Assembly: GCA_001179505.1 (NCBI GenBank)
Contig: CDMY01000007.1
Location: forward strand, 1 to 49,044
Length of the DNA: 49,044 nt
Direction of reading: 5' to 3'
Source: Vitrella brassicaformis
Lineage: Eukaryota > Sar > Vitrellaceae
Part shown: piece by piece, positions 9,090 to 22,000 of the stretch
Position numbering within the stretch: position 1 is the first letter of the stretch
Layout: each line of letters opens with the position of its first letter
The notes under the pieces: model-generated
The model's input: the letters and a program-made list of their open reading frames with translations, nothing else
Told to the model about the DNA's origin: nothing
Database searches by the model: none
Position numbers and translations under genes: made by a program

Positions 9090-12000
9090 TCACTGGCACA
9101 GAGGCACCGCCTGCTCTGCCGGAGCAGCAGCGGCATCGGGGACCCTCACCCTGATGTGATAATCATGCTGATGCACATGCACATTCACAGCGGGCATCCC
9201 CCTCGCCCCCACCCTCATCACCCTCGCCTTCCTCGACACACTGACACAAGCAGAACACCCCACCAACTCTACGGGCGGGGCGGACTCCTCCTCTCCATTT
9301 GCCTCGACCGTGTCAGCGGCCTTGACGGGCACACCCGGGACGTCAGGGGGCGGCACTTGACTCTGCTGAGCGTCTGTCGCGTCACGATGAGGGGTGCCGT
9401 GCGAGCACGCCGAGTGCCACTCCTCTTCTGCTCGTCCTGACTGCCTAGGGTCTTCGTCGGCCGCTCCAGTCGACAGCCGCACCTCGCCCCCCCGCTGCTG
9501 ATGCAACATGTCCATCCAGCGGAGGTCTAGCATCGTGACCTCAGAGCTGCCGCCAGCCGCCAACAGGCGGAACTGGCGGGAAGCGGGGGTCACGGCAGAC
9601 TCGGGCGTTGCGACAACATGAGAGTGGGGCGTGTTAGGCCAGCGCTGCCAGCTGAGAGAGGGTGTGAAGGAGGATAGGGCAGACACCCCTTCGCCGACTA
9701 CTGGCGCGAGCACAAGCGGGGCGGATCCCTCAGTCGTCATCACGTAGCCCTTGAGCCGCTCGCCGGTATCGCTGGAAGACCTGGGCGCCACGATGAGGTG
9801 GAAAGGGGCAGCAGCATCCGTCAGGCGCGGGAAGATTTGCAGGTCCATCAGAGAAGGGTCCTCGGTGGCCGACACGCTGTATGCCGTCATGACCGAGACG
9901 CCCCGATCCTCTACCAGCACGACCAGGTAACGGGCAGTGAGGCCTCTCGCGTAGGCAGGGGGGAGGGATCGTTGCGGCGGGCCGACAAAGAAGACGTCAT
10001 CGTGGCTCTCGCCGCCATGGGCTGTGCCCCCCACCTCCAGCACCGCCCTCGCCCTATCGCGAGCGTATCGGACGCTGCATCGATCGCTCATCAGCATGAT
10101 CTCCCTGGTGGCCGTCCCTTGTGCGGTCGGCCGCAGCGCCCTCAAAGTCATGGACGCGTCGACAGTCACGTGCTCCGTCAGGCTGGATGCGTCGAGCGGG
10201 AGGCTCCTCCAGGGCTGCTGCCCGTCGATCGAGAGGCGCCCTGTCGCCCTCCGCCCAGACGCGACGCAGTAGGCTAGGAGCCTCCGTCCAGAGAGAGCCG
10301 TGGTGGGCAGGGTCGGCGAGCTGCTCATCTGCAGGCTCCCCATCTGCTGCTGCTGCTGGTGGATTTCCATGGCGACCCAGACGCCGGCCACCAGGGTGAG
10401 CTCCACTCGCCCTCGTATAGACCGATAGACGAGAAGGCCGTCACTTCGCGTGGTCTTCGTGAAGTCGCCACTGATCAGCTCGCCGCGAAGGGTCACTTTG
10501 TCGGGCGCGGCTGCGTGCTGGGCGGGAGATGGCAGCAGGAATGGTGCGTCCGGCCCGCCTGACTCGGCGGCCTCGAGAGTGTCCTCGACGAGCGAACAGA
10601 GCTGGCATGTGACATTCTTTCTCGGGAACGGGAGACCGGGGAAGGACGCCGACCCAACCGTGCCGCAGCTCACGCACTCCTGATGGGTGTCGGGGCCCCG
10701 TTGTGACGGTGTGGGGGTGAGGGGCGGCCGCAATGAGACGGACGATATGGGTGAGCTGCTGGCAGATGCAGATGCAGATGACGGGGTGCCGATTGACGTC
10801 CGGAGGTGCTGCGGCTGCCCTGGGGGAGGGGGTGGGTCTGGTCGCCTCCTTTCTCGCAGATCCATGTGGGCGATGTCGAACCGCTGCGTGTCGGATAGGT
10901 CGGCATCCTTCTCGGAGGCCGAGTAGCTGATAAGTCGCACCTTAGAGGGGTTCTTGCACAGAGCGCGACGGCGGTCACTGGGCGAAGCCAGCTCCACGAT
11001 GAAGTAGCACGAGGGGGCGGGTGCCCTGACGTTCGAGCGGTCGGCCTGTGACCTGAACGATACGATGTGTGTGTGCTCTTGCTTGGGTGCGTTGAAGATG
11101 GCTGCCTGGCTTGTCACCCACCTGTCGACTGTGGGTTTGCGCCGCAGTTGCCACACGTACGTCGCATTGCAGATGTCCTCCTGTCTGCAATTTGAGGGCC
11201 GAAAGAGCTGGCGAATCTCGTCGGCCTGACATATCAGGCAAACAGACAGCAACAGTGGAGCAGCGAGGTTTGCCTGAGACTCTCCCCTCATCTGCTCACG
11301 TCGAATCGTGTGTTGGTGCCGACGATCTCCATGCGCAGATAACACACGGGGTTGGCCTCCATGGCTCTGCGCCGCTCGTCCATCTGGTCGATTACCTCGT
11401 CGATGGTCTGGCAGCGACCGGCCGCCTGCAAAGCGCTCATGATCTGACAGACGGAAACACGTAGATCTAGATGGGGGAGGGCTGGATGTACGGGTCGGTG
11501 CGGTGGCGGTGGTCGTGTGGTACCTTTTCCTTCGCTCCGTCAGACAACCGGTGGGAATGGTTGTCGAGGGGGTCAAAGGGATCTGCACAAGCAAGCGAAA
11601 TGTGCGTGCCTGGCAAGCGGAGCATGCGTACGGGAATGCCCTGCCCACCCTCAATCAGCCACTTGTCCTTCAGGTCTTCGTGCCGTTGCGCACCGAGATG
11701 GCCCTTCTTGCTGAAGCGTGCCGGACTTGTGAGCTGCGCCTCGTAGTCCTTCCAGCTCGCACTGGGCGGCTCCAAAGAGCACCAGTTGTCGTAGATGCCC
11801 CACGCGCGTCTGACAGATACGGCATGTTCTCGCCAGTTGAACAGCCCGTAGAAGCGAAAGAACTGCAGGATCAGCGTGTCGAGGTTGTCCGTATTTAGCC
11901 ATCCCCGTGGCACATGTGGCAGGCAGTCGATCTTCTTCAGGAACTCCACCTTCACTGGGTCGCCGCTGCGCGTCTGCGTATAGGATCGGTAGATGTTGAT

Positions 12001-13049
12001 GTTGTCACGGTCTTCAGGCCTGACAAAGCGCAAGGCGTCGTCGTGCAGGTTGGGGAGAATGGGCGGAACGGTGTTCTGGCAAAGGAAGGAGGACAGTGGC
12101 GATGTGATGTGCTGCAGTTAACCGCTGCCTTCGCGTCTTCTTACTTGCAAGAAGTAGATGACCATAAGCGACAGGCCGTAGCCCTTGAGCAGATCAAGAG
12201 TGCCCGTGAGACCGCTAAGTCTCGCCCACTCCTACTCAAGACAAGACGCACAGGGTGGAGGGTGGAAGGATGGATGGATGCCGTTATTGGGCCAGCCATC
12301 GATGGCACCTTGACGAATCGCCCCATGTGTTTGACTCGGCCGTAGATGTCGCAATCACAGTAGGTCCTGATGAGCATCGTGTTGTCGAGTGCCATTGGCG
12401 AGTTGACCGACAAATCCACTTCCGTCCCTGCACACGGTTGACCAATCACACAACAGAGAGATCAAGCACACGTCTACGCCTTCCCTTGTTTGCCCACCTG
12501 AGTAGGCCATCTTCAATATGGGCACTTTTGCACTAAAGATGCGGGCGATGTCGGTGAATCGCGCTTGGACAAGGAAGGGGATCAGCGCCTCGAGCAATGC
12601 GCCACTGAGATCCCGCATAAGACCGTCCCGCCTCCGCTGCTGCTGCTGCTGCTGCTGCTCTGGCGCAGAGCTGCTGATGGAGGGGAAGGCCCTCTGCAGG
12701 AAGTCGAGGGAGATCAGGAGCGTCACATCCACATCGCTCGTCTGCACAGAAACATACATACATAAGTCATCAAGGGCAATAGACAGGGAGTGCCTTCAGC
12801 ACGCCCGCTACTGACCTTGGTTGCCATGCCGTTGGCCGCACCCCCGAAGGCTTTGCATTGGATCGTCTTGTCGTCCAGCTCAAGTCCTATGCTCTTGCCC
12901 CACTCCACCACACACCCCTCGATAATGGCGCAGACGCTCTGAACGGTGCTCCCGTAGTTGGACGATGGTGCCATGTGAATGAGCCATTGCCGCAGCCGTG
13001 GAGATTCTGCGATACCGGCATCCAGCAGCTCTATCGGCACGTCGGACAT
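9090..13049 (-). CDS. Non-canonical poly(A)/terminal uridylyl polymerase with zinc-finger-like C-terminal extension
   Basis: Enzymes of this Cid1/TRF4-like family add A or U tails to RNA 3' ends. Seven exons (12816-13049, 12498-12741, 12309-12427, 12145-12231, 11524-12075, 11300-11443 and 9090-11225) give 1,171 residues. The nucleotidyltransferase core has the metal-binding pair in TSDVDVTLLI (Asp81, Asp83) and the third Asp in EVDLSVNSP (Asp164). The central domain follows (YGLSLMVIYFLQ), then a PAP-associated segment (LDTLILQFFRFYGLFNW). The last exon adds about 700 residues without a recognised domain except a C-x2-C-x19-C-x2-C cluster near 10600-10675. The start used is MSDVPIEL. An extra upstream exon beginning at 13410 (MICVICKKDRRK) would need a weak donor. 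The gene is divergent from OSCA. Confidence 0.88.
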
Positions 13050-13451
13050 GACCAATCTGCATCAACACACATTCCAGGAGAGCACATACAGAAACAGGCA
13101 TGTGGACGGGGGATGGGATGGCTTGCTCGCTTCCTTCCTTCCTTCCTTCCTTCTGCGCGTTACCTCACATAGGCGCTTGTGCTCTCTCCCTTCTGACGTT
13201 GCCTCACGAATGCCGACACATATCTGACGGCTTTGTTGTCTCGTTTGTCTTGAACAATGCTGTCTTACGAGCCAACGAAGGCCACTCTCCCCTCCCCCTC
13301 TTCGTCCTTCCCTCTCTCAGGGAGGCGATCGAGTGAGGATCGAATTGATGAAGAACTCGCTGACGAGGAGCCATCTTTCGCCGGTCTTTCTTGCAAATGA
13401 CACAGATCATGGTCTACGTTCTTCCTGCACGAGAAAAGGCCGGAGAAAACG
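13050..13451. promoter_or_regulatory. Shared 5' region, nucleotidyltransferase / OSCA
   Basis: This region between the two divergent start codons contains a (CTTC)n tract at about 13130-13154 and a possible first exon of the nucleotidyltransferase gene (13269-13410). If that exon is real, the two coding sequences are only about 40 bases apart. No TGCGAGCT core is present, only GCTCGC at about 13124. Confidence 0.4.
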
Positions 13452-16400
13452 ATGTCTGATTCGGCGTCTCCGCCCCCACGACCCCCATCCAGTTTTCACG
13501 CTCCCTTTGGAGAGATGGCGGACTCTGAGGAGAGCTCACCAATGTCTGATGTGGTCGTCGCCATCCAGTTCCCAGCGATGGCTCCAAAGTCAGACGCTCA
13601 ACCTGGCGCCACAGGGGATACGGAGGCGAAACAAGCACATGGCGCTGCGACCGCCCCGGCCGCTCGGGAGGCAGCAAAAGTGGATGACAAGAAACCCCAT
13701 GGCGGCGAGCGTGAGGCGAAGGACGACGTTGCTGAGGTTGCTGTGAACGTGGACGTATCACTGCAAGAGAAGGCGAAGAGAGATGATGCAGCGGCTGGGG
13801 GTGCTGCGCCAAAGAAGGAGGATGACGTCCCCTTCATGCCCCTGAAGGAGGGAGATGACACTGACCCTTCTGCCATCGTCCTTCAGCCCCTTGTCGCCGA
13901 AGGGGAGCCAGTATTGCCGGTTGGAGAGACAGGCTCGAGACGGGGGTCTGGCGGGAGCAGCGCAAGCCCGGTGTGGCGGAGAAAACGGTCCATGGACATG
14001 GTCGACCCCTATCAGGCGGCTGATCTCGGTGAGTACAGAGAGACACACAGTGCAGTGCATGTGGTTCATGCCGTCATTCGTCTATATATGCTCTATCCAC
14101 AGCGGTTGCGAAGCGTCACTTGGTGAACTCCAGCTGTACTGACGCCGATGACAAGTGGATGCATCCGGTCGTCACGGAAGTGCAAGAGCTGGTAGGCATT
14201 GCGGCGCCCCCTTGCTTCAATCAATGGTCATCCATCATACCGTGTTCCCGTCTCTGTCTCTGTGTGTGTCAGGGTCAGTTTGGTGTCGGCGTGCAGCTGT
14301 ACTTCGAGTTCCTCTGGCATCTGGCTCTTGTACGCCAGGAAAAACAGAAGCACACGCACATTAACTAAGTCTGCCTCCCTCTCTTGAACAGGTGTTCTTC
14401 CTCATGTTCGTTCTCACCATACCGAACCTGACATTTTTCTCAGTCGGTCAGCAATAGCGGAAGGCCATTCATAACATGCCTCCTCCCGCGGCTTATTGGC
14501 TCTCCTCTTGTTCCATTCAGGCAACATGCTGCACGACGGCAAGGCCATGTTCAAGATCGAACGCACATTCGTACGCAGAAATGAGCGATGGAAGGAAGCC
14601 TCACGGAACACAGCTATATCAACTTCCGCTGTTTGCAGATAGCCAACATCGGCAAGCGGCCCACCATCGTGCCCGGCACGAGTCCCGCGAAGGCCCGTGA
14701 GCTGATCCAAAATAGGCCGGTGACGGTTGGCTTCTTCGACTTGGAAATCAAAAATGTGACCGTCGCATGTGGTGTCTTTGACGGCCTGGCCATACTCGTA
14801 AGATGCAAACAGAGACGGAGATCGAGGTGCATGCAAAAAGGTCATCTGTCGCGTCGTCGTGATGCAGCTGCTTTTGGGTTGGGTGTGGTGGTTCCGCCTC
14901 CGTCGCATCAAGGAGGTGGTCAAGGAAAACGATGAGGACAACGTGACCCCAGGGGACTTCTCCATCCTCTGCTCAAACCTCCCAAGACATCTCGGCGAGT
15001 GAGGATGCGTATCATGTCTGGGCGCTATGTGTGTGTCTCCGTCAACGATCGTGTCTTTTGCTTCTATGGATCACAGTGACCACAACAATTACGAGAAGCT
15101 GATGAAGAGCCACTTCCTGCAGTTCTGCGGCGGACAATGGGGCGAGCCGATTCAGGCCGTCATGAACTACGAAGCACCCAAAGACAGCGTCGTGGCGGTC
15201 AGTCACACCAACCCCACTCACTAACACACTCCGGCCACACCATATCTGATCGTGTGCACATGTCAGGTGGTGCTGGCTCGCGAGTACAACGGCCATGTGC
15301 GGAAGCACGCCCATGTGGGCCAGCTGATGCATCAGCTCAACCTGATGAAGGCGCGTCAGCGAGAGGGCGTCAAGGTGAATGAGAAGCGCATGGAGGCGAT
15401 CGAGGACAAGATCCGCAACAAGCGGGAGCACCTCAAGGCCAAGCAGAAGATCACCGAGGAGGAGAGGGAGGTCTGCATGGCCTTTGTGACGTTCAACCGG
15501 GAGGACGACAAGGAAAACATACTCGACTGGTCAGTGAGCTTGTGAAGCCTTGCTTGAGCTTCTGCCTCCCTGGAGGCGCTTATCTGTCTCTCTGTGTGCT
15601 ATAGGTACGCCTGGTCGCGTGTGTGGTTGTTGAAGTACCTCCAGCAGGAGTATCTCAAGTTCAAAGGGCGCAGGATCCGTGTGGAGCAGGCGCCGGAGCC
15701 GTCCAACATCCTCTGGCAGAACCTCGACTTCGAAAAATGGAAGCGGGCCTACCGCGTCTGCCTCACAACACTCCTCACCATCGGTGACCGGTTGACCAAT
15801 GCCGCTGCACGTGGCTCTCTGCATGCCTGTATCTCCTGCTGTCAGTGCTCCTGCTTCTCTGCGGCGGGCTGATAGCCTATAGCAAGGAGGTGGCTGCCAT
15901 GAATATCGACGTGCCCGAGGAGGGCCACGCGTGGCGCCTCACCATCAACACCCCGTCGAGGACGCAGTTCATCATCTGCGACCTCCAGTTCTTCTCGGAC
16001 TATGACTGCAGAAACCCCGTCAACGACGTCACCGAGCTGCCTGCCAATCGCGAGTGGAGCTATGCGGCGGACGGAGACCTCTTTCGGACGATGAGTGGGG
16101 TACCTGTGCCACCCTCTGCGAATGGCCTCACCTGCAATGGGGAAGGCTACTTCGAGGTGAGGAGATGTGTGTCAAGAAAGAAGAGCGCGATGTGTGTGTC
16201 TGCTGGTCCTTGCTTGGGTGCTCTTCAGAGTGACGGCAGTGAGAAGAGCGGCTGGATCTCTGTGGAGTTTGACAAGGAGATGTCCGCCAGATGTGTGGCA
16301 CTCAACGCCTCAGATGCGGTAGCACACCACACGCGGCGCCAGCCAACGGATATCTTCATTGCATCTCAAATGAGTCAATTGATCAGGTCCGCGGCATGAC

Positions 16401-18849
16401 TGCCACCGTCGAGACATGTGAGACAGTTCAAGTCGACCCAAGCGAACGTCAGTCGGACCACAGGAGAAAAAATGAGACACCACACAGACAAGACAGCGGC
16501 ATCCTTGTGTTGGATGTGTGCAACGCAGCCCCGACGTACGTGTGCACCAAGGTGCAGAACATCCAGGAGGGGTCCTTCTCCGCGGGTATCAACCGGTTCT
16601 CCTTCACGTCCCTCATGCATCCCGCACTCGAGCAATGCGGCGACGTCAGCCTCACCGACCACCTCACAATCGCAGAAGCCAAACAACTCGAGGAACGGGT
16701 CAGTCAGTGAGTTGCCGCCTCTTTCTGTCTCCATGTCGGCGCGAAGTGATCTGTGTTGTGTGTGCAGGATCAGACGCGGAGTGACTACTATGTCTCGTGT
16801 TACTGCGGTATACACAAGTTCGACATAGCGAGCGACCCCGACCTGCAGTCGATGTGCGCGTCGTACCTCAAGAACACCGTCACGCTGGTCGTCCTGGGCG
16901 TGGCGGCCGCGTGCCTCATCGTGGCCATCAACGTGGTGCTCAAAGTGACACTCAAGCAGCTCAGGTGAGTGAATCGCCACACACACCACACCACACCACA
17001 CCACACCACAAGCCATTGCCTGGATGGATGGATGGATGTGTGTCGAGTGCAGCAACTGGGAGAAGCCATTTTTTATGTCTCAGCTCCTCCGCTCGAGAAT
17101 CGTCAAGGTGTTTGTGGCCCAGTGGCTCAACACGGGCGTGATCGTGCTGCTGCTCAACATGCGTCTCGGCAACAAGAGCTTCTACCTCGGCCCCACCAAG
17201 ATCGGCGGCGAGTTCGGCGATTTTGTCCCGGAGTGGTACATCAAAGTGGGCATGTCGGTGCTGCTGACCATCATGGTCAACGTAGTGAGCCCTCACGGCA
17301 TCGCCTTCGCCATGCTGCCGCTGAGGCCCCTCTTCCGCATGTGTGGGAAGCGGAGTGCCAAGATACAGGCGGACCTCAACAAGGTGTTCACCAACCCCTC
17401 GTTCGATCTGGACGTCAGATACGCGCAGACACTGCAGACCGTCTGGGTGGTACTCATGTACAGCTCAGGTATGCACTCATTCAAAGAGGGACCAATGAAC
17501 GTGTATGGTGTGTGTATCCTTCCTTCATGTGTTGTGTTGCAGGGATGCCCCTTCTGTACTTGGCGGCGTCCGCGTGTTGCTTCTTCACTTTCTGTTGCGA
17601 CAAGTTTGTGCTGCTGTGGGGCTCCCGCCGGCCGCCTTCATTCGACCACATTGTGGCCACCACAGCCATCACGACCCTCCCACTGGCATCTGTGCTCCAC
17701 AACGTGTAAGCAATGCAGGCAGGCAGACAGTTCCCCCTGTGTCATGAATGCGTGTGTGGCAGTGTGGCTGTGTTCATGTTTGGGCACGGCACAATATTCC
17801 CATCGGACCCTTTGTTGATCGGCACGACCAAGGACCCACCTGTCGACAAGGAGGAGCCATACTCATATTTCTGGGACGGGGCTTCGAACTTGACGGAGAA
17901 CCTGCTTCACCTAAGAGACAGAGTCTTCACCATGGCCGGATTTGTCCAGTAAGTAGGGAATAAGACTGAATGGTGCGGTGTCTGCAGTGGAAAATGATAT
18001 GTGTCGGTTTTCTTGTCAGGGTGGTGATCCTGGCGGTCTTTGCCATCAGCTACGTCGTGGCCTGGCTGTCCTTCCTCTTCAGAGGAGTCAAGGTCAGACA
18101 CAGACAGACACATGGATGACTGACGCTTTTCATACCTTGATGGGCGGGACGCGTGAATGCAATGCAGCTATTCTGCACTAGCTGTCTCCGCCGGTACTTG
18201 GTGCCCAAGAAGCTATGGGAGGTGAGGTGGGCGACACCGCGCTCCGCTCCCCCACAAACACAAGGAAACGATAATGTGTGTGGATGCATATCGATCAGGG
18301 CCTGTCGCCAGACCCCAAGCACCACCACATCAGCGAGGTAATCGGCCAACACACATGGACGGATGCCCTTCTTTCGTCCGCGGTCCCACTCTGTGTGTGT
18401 GCAGGCGTACATCATGTCGCCACGGAAAGGATCCAAGGAAAGCAACCCCGACGCAGCCGAAGTCAAGGCATCCGCTTCCAAGAGAAAGCAGAGCGAAGCG
18501 AAATCAGACTCCAAGAGACAGTCTGAAGTCGCCCCAACGATCACGGAGGGCACCTTCGTGGACAACCTGCCGGTCATGACGCGTGGCGACCTGGTGGTGT
18601 CCTACCGCATGGAAGACAACCCTGACTATAAGGGGGCATGGCGTGCGATCATGGAGGCTGACACCGAGGTAAGCCCTTGTACTTTCTTGGTGGTGTCTCG
18701 CCTCCATGCTGGTGGTCTGGTGGATGCAGACACGGCGGGAATCGATGGCGACCCGGCGTGAGTCGGCGCAGACCGGGCGCGAGTCTGGACAGCCGGACAG
18801 CCAGCGGGCCCTGGAACCAGAGGCGGCGGAGGTTGAAACAAGCGAATGA
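13452..18849 (+). CDS. OSCA/TMEM63 (CSC1-like, DUF221) mechanosensitive cation channel
   Basis: This family forms dimeric mechanosensitive or osmosensitive Ca2+-permeable channels of the plasma or internal membranes. About twenty exons can be followed; the first is 13452-14028, then 14103-14191 and 14273-14329. The 192-residue N-terminus is hydrophilic and unusually long. The first helix spans LYFEFLWHLALVFFLMFV, and the second is within LLLGWVWWFR. The cytosolic RRM-like region contains FSILCSNLPR and the hallmark APEPSNILWQNL (about 15690-15725). A run of helices from about 15830 to 18070 forms the pore region. A large loop (15900-16690) with many cysteines separates two of the helices and looks extracytosolic. 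The C-terminus carries RRESMATRRES, resembling basophilic kinase sites, as do RRGS and RRKRS near the N-terminal end. I estimate just over 1,000 residues. Confidence 0.92.
16978..17010 (+). repeat. (CCACA)n pentanucleotide repeat in OSCA intron
   Basis: Tandem ACACC/CCACA units follow the donor after the VTLKQLR exon. The same intron ends in an ATGG tract and TGTGTCGAGTGCAG. Confidence 0.9.
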
Positions 18850-19049
18850 GGGAGGGAGTGACTAGCAGTCTGTCTGTGCGTGTGTTGTGTTCTGTTGGGT
18901 GTAAGACGGTATGATGACGGTATGTATGCATCTGCTCGTAAGCATCCTGTGACATCATGAATCACCTTCATCGACCGTTCACAGAACATGCACAAGACAA
19001 GGTCCCCCACGTCCGCTCGTACCTCTGCGAGCACCACCTATCTATCGGT
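18850..19049. other. Convergent intergenic interval (short)
   Basis: About 200 bases lie between the OSCA and SPEF2 stop codons. This is likely 3' UTR sequence; I see nothing else in it. Confidence 0.6.
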
Positions 19050-22000
19050 CTATTCCTTCGGCCCTTCACCCGTTACCCCTTCCTCCTTGTCCGCACCCTC
19101 TTGTGTGTCCTGCTGCTGCGGCTGCTCCTCTCTCACAACAAGGAATGACGTGCTCTTAAGAGCAAACCGATTCCCCGCCATCGCAAGCAGGTCCACACAC
19201 GCGCTGGACCTCATGAAATCACCCACACCGATTGCCGAAGGCTCCTGGCCCTCTGGTGGCTGGTCGGGCTGCGCGTGTTGGACGAACGAGCTGATTGACA
19301 TTTTGAGGGCCAAGTCGGGGACGGAGAGAGGGTGGGATGACGGCCGCACGGCGAATTGTGTGGCGGCCATGTAAAGCTGCTCGGGCGACACCTGCAGACC
19401 GTCACACATGGCGGAGAGATCATCTGTCTCCTGTTGCTGTTGTGTCTGCAGGGGCGCCGCAAGGCTGAGTATGTGCCGCCGTAGGCCGACAGAGGGGGTG
19501 GGCCCAAGGCTGAGATAGCCCAACAGACGGCGCGCATAGACCTGACACACAGCCCCACACGAGGGGACGTGAACAGAGGACACCCGCTTGAAGTCCATCT
19601 ATCGTCAGTCTGCTCACCGTCTCAGCCCCGAGCCCATTCTGCCCCACCCCCTCTCCCTGTGGCGGCCCCTCATCCCCTTCCCACAATCGATGCGCCTTCA
19701 TGGTGTCTCTGATCGACGCGGCGGTCCCTCCCACTCCCGCCTGTGTCAGCCGAAACACATCAAACAGTAGCTTGAGTGCCTCAGCTCGCAGTTGCTCGGG
19801 AGTCGGGAATGTGGGCGTCGGCTCGGGGGTCTCTGTTTGGGACGAGGGGGGCAGGGATGAGAGGGGCAGGAGGGGGAGGGAAGCGAACTGGTCTGCAGTA
19901 AGGAAAGCCTCGGTCTCGGTGAGGTCTTCTGTGGCGCCTGTCAGCTCCGCGATGGACTTGCGCAGCTGCAAGGGGGATAACGAAACAGCGAGTGGTTCTC
20001 TGGTGGCTTCTTGTCCGGTACCATGATCAGATCGCTTGCAGATGGCCACAGAGAAGTCTGATCATCCACGAGGCCATTCAGCATGACAGTCAGCACGACC
20101 TCAGTGGCATCGACCGCACCACCACTGCAGTCGCCAGCAAACGTCTGTGCAAGCTGCTGCAGACGCCGTTCAGCATCGGGGGCACTCTCGAGCGACGCGG
20201 GCAAGAGAGACAGATGGAAGGCGCGCGAATGGGCCAGACGGTGGACCAGGAGATCCTATGGACACACGAACAACACACGCTACCGTCGTGTGAAGAAGAC
20301 ACTCGGATATACCTTCAGCTGGCTGACGGCCATCACGCCCTTGGTGATGGCTGGCAGCATCTCGTCGAAAAGGCCTCTCAGCTGGGCGATCGTCCACCTA
20401 TCTGTGTGTGAGGGCTCCACTGTCGGGGGCACTGGTGGCGGGGGCGGGAGGGCCAGGTGCTCTGTCGGTGCGAGGTATATGGTCGTGCCTTCCAGGGACA
20501 GGTAGTACGGCAGCTGCAGATATGAAAGACGACAAAAGGATTCAGAGACAGAGGAAGGTTGCTCTGAGGAGTACACATCTCATCTGACCTTTGTTTGGTC
20601 CTCGATGTGTGACTGGACGATCTTGGTCAGGGACTTGATGGCCTCGTTCTCGGCGTACACGCGAGCCACAATCCAATCATCGAGCTTCTCAAACACCTGC
20701 ACACAGACACAGCTGTCCCGTCCGACCTCCTCTCCCGCCCCCCTTTCTCACGGCATCGCTCTTCTCGCAGAGGTCCCTGAGCTCGCCTTCAGCCCAGTGC
20801 TTTATCCGCAGGACGTGATACTTGTACCTCACAGCGGCCTCCATCCTCGCCTGCTGCAGGTCCACAAAGAGCGGCGGCGGGGGCTGGGCCAGCGCCTGCT
20901 CGTCAGCAGCTGCGGCAGCTCCTTTCTTGTCCTTGGCAGCGTCCTTCTTGCCCGCGTCCTTGCCCTTGCCGGCGGGCTTTCCCTCTGGCTCAGCTGGGGC
21001 GGGGGTGAAGGGGTCCCTGAAGGGCTCCAAAGGCGCGATGAAGTCCAGCGCCTTGTTTGTCATGGCATCCAGGAAAGGGAAGCGCCAATCCAGTTCGGCT
21101 GACACCGCCAGTACCAATACCAATACCATGCGAAAAAACTGCCTTGCGCTGTGTCTCTGTCTCTTCTCACATACGTACGTTGTGTCTCATCTTGGGTGGG
21201 TTGTCCTTTGAGAGTCCTCTCTCTGTACACAGGCGCATCGGGCAGCGGGTTGCCGTCAGGCCCCGTCCATATGTCGAGCTTAGGCATGGGCGGCGGGGCG
21301 GCACCCTCAGCCAGGGCCTCTGTGGGGTCGTTGGGTCTCGATGGGATGCCCAGCTGCATGGCTGAGTAGTAGAAGTCGTTTAACAGCCGGTCGGACGCTG
21401 TGTACCTGATAAAGGACAGAATCATGTGGCCGTGTGACGAATAACGGAGCGACCAACTTGCCTTTCGAGCTCTACTTTGAGAATCCTCTGTATTTGTAAG
21501 GCGAGAATTTCCACCTGCCCCTCCACCCATCCGCTGGTCATGATGGTGTTGCGCTCGGCGACGGCCTCATCCTTCTTGCGCAGCACCACCTGGAAGAGCT
21601 CAAAGGATAGGTCAGCCGCACGCTGATGCAGCTCCTCCTACACACACGTAAACAGATTGAATTGACAGATGTGTGTATCATGAATTTGTGTGAGGCAAGT
21701 ACTTTGGTGTCGTCTTGTTTTCTCATGTCTGGGTAGCTGTCTGAGAAGCGGTTGAACTCCTCAACAAACTTGTCCACGTGCACCTATCGGGGCACCGGGA
21801 CGGGCATAATCACTGGGAAGCCAAGAGGGCGACGGATGTTTGTGTGCAAGGTGAGACCTGCTTGTCATCAGGTCTGTCGAGGAACGCCACAAAGTCTTTC
21901 TGGATGTTCGCCAGGGTCTCGCGGATGGACTCGCGGAGAGAGCGATGCCAGAGAAACACCTGAAAAAAAAACACACGCAAGAGAGCACCAACGACGCTTT

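Noticed and set aside
13204-13410. Definite first coding exon of the nucleotidyltransferase gene (MICVICKKDRRK)
   Set aside because: The good donor (GCTC|GTAAG) leaves the wrong phase for the next exon. Only a weak donor would fit, so the gene was started at MSDV instead.
16978-17010. CRISPR-like or regulatory array from the CCACA tandem repeat
   Set aside because: It is a simple pentanucleotide microsatellite inside an intron of a eukaryotic gene, with no spacers.
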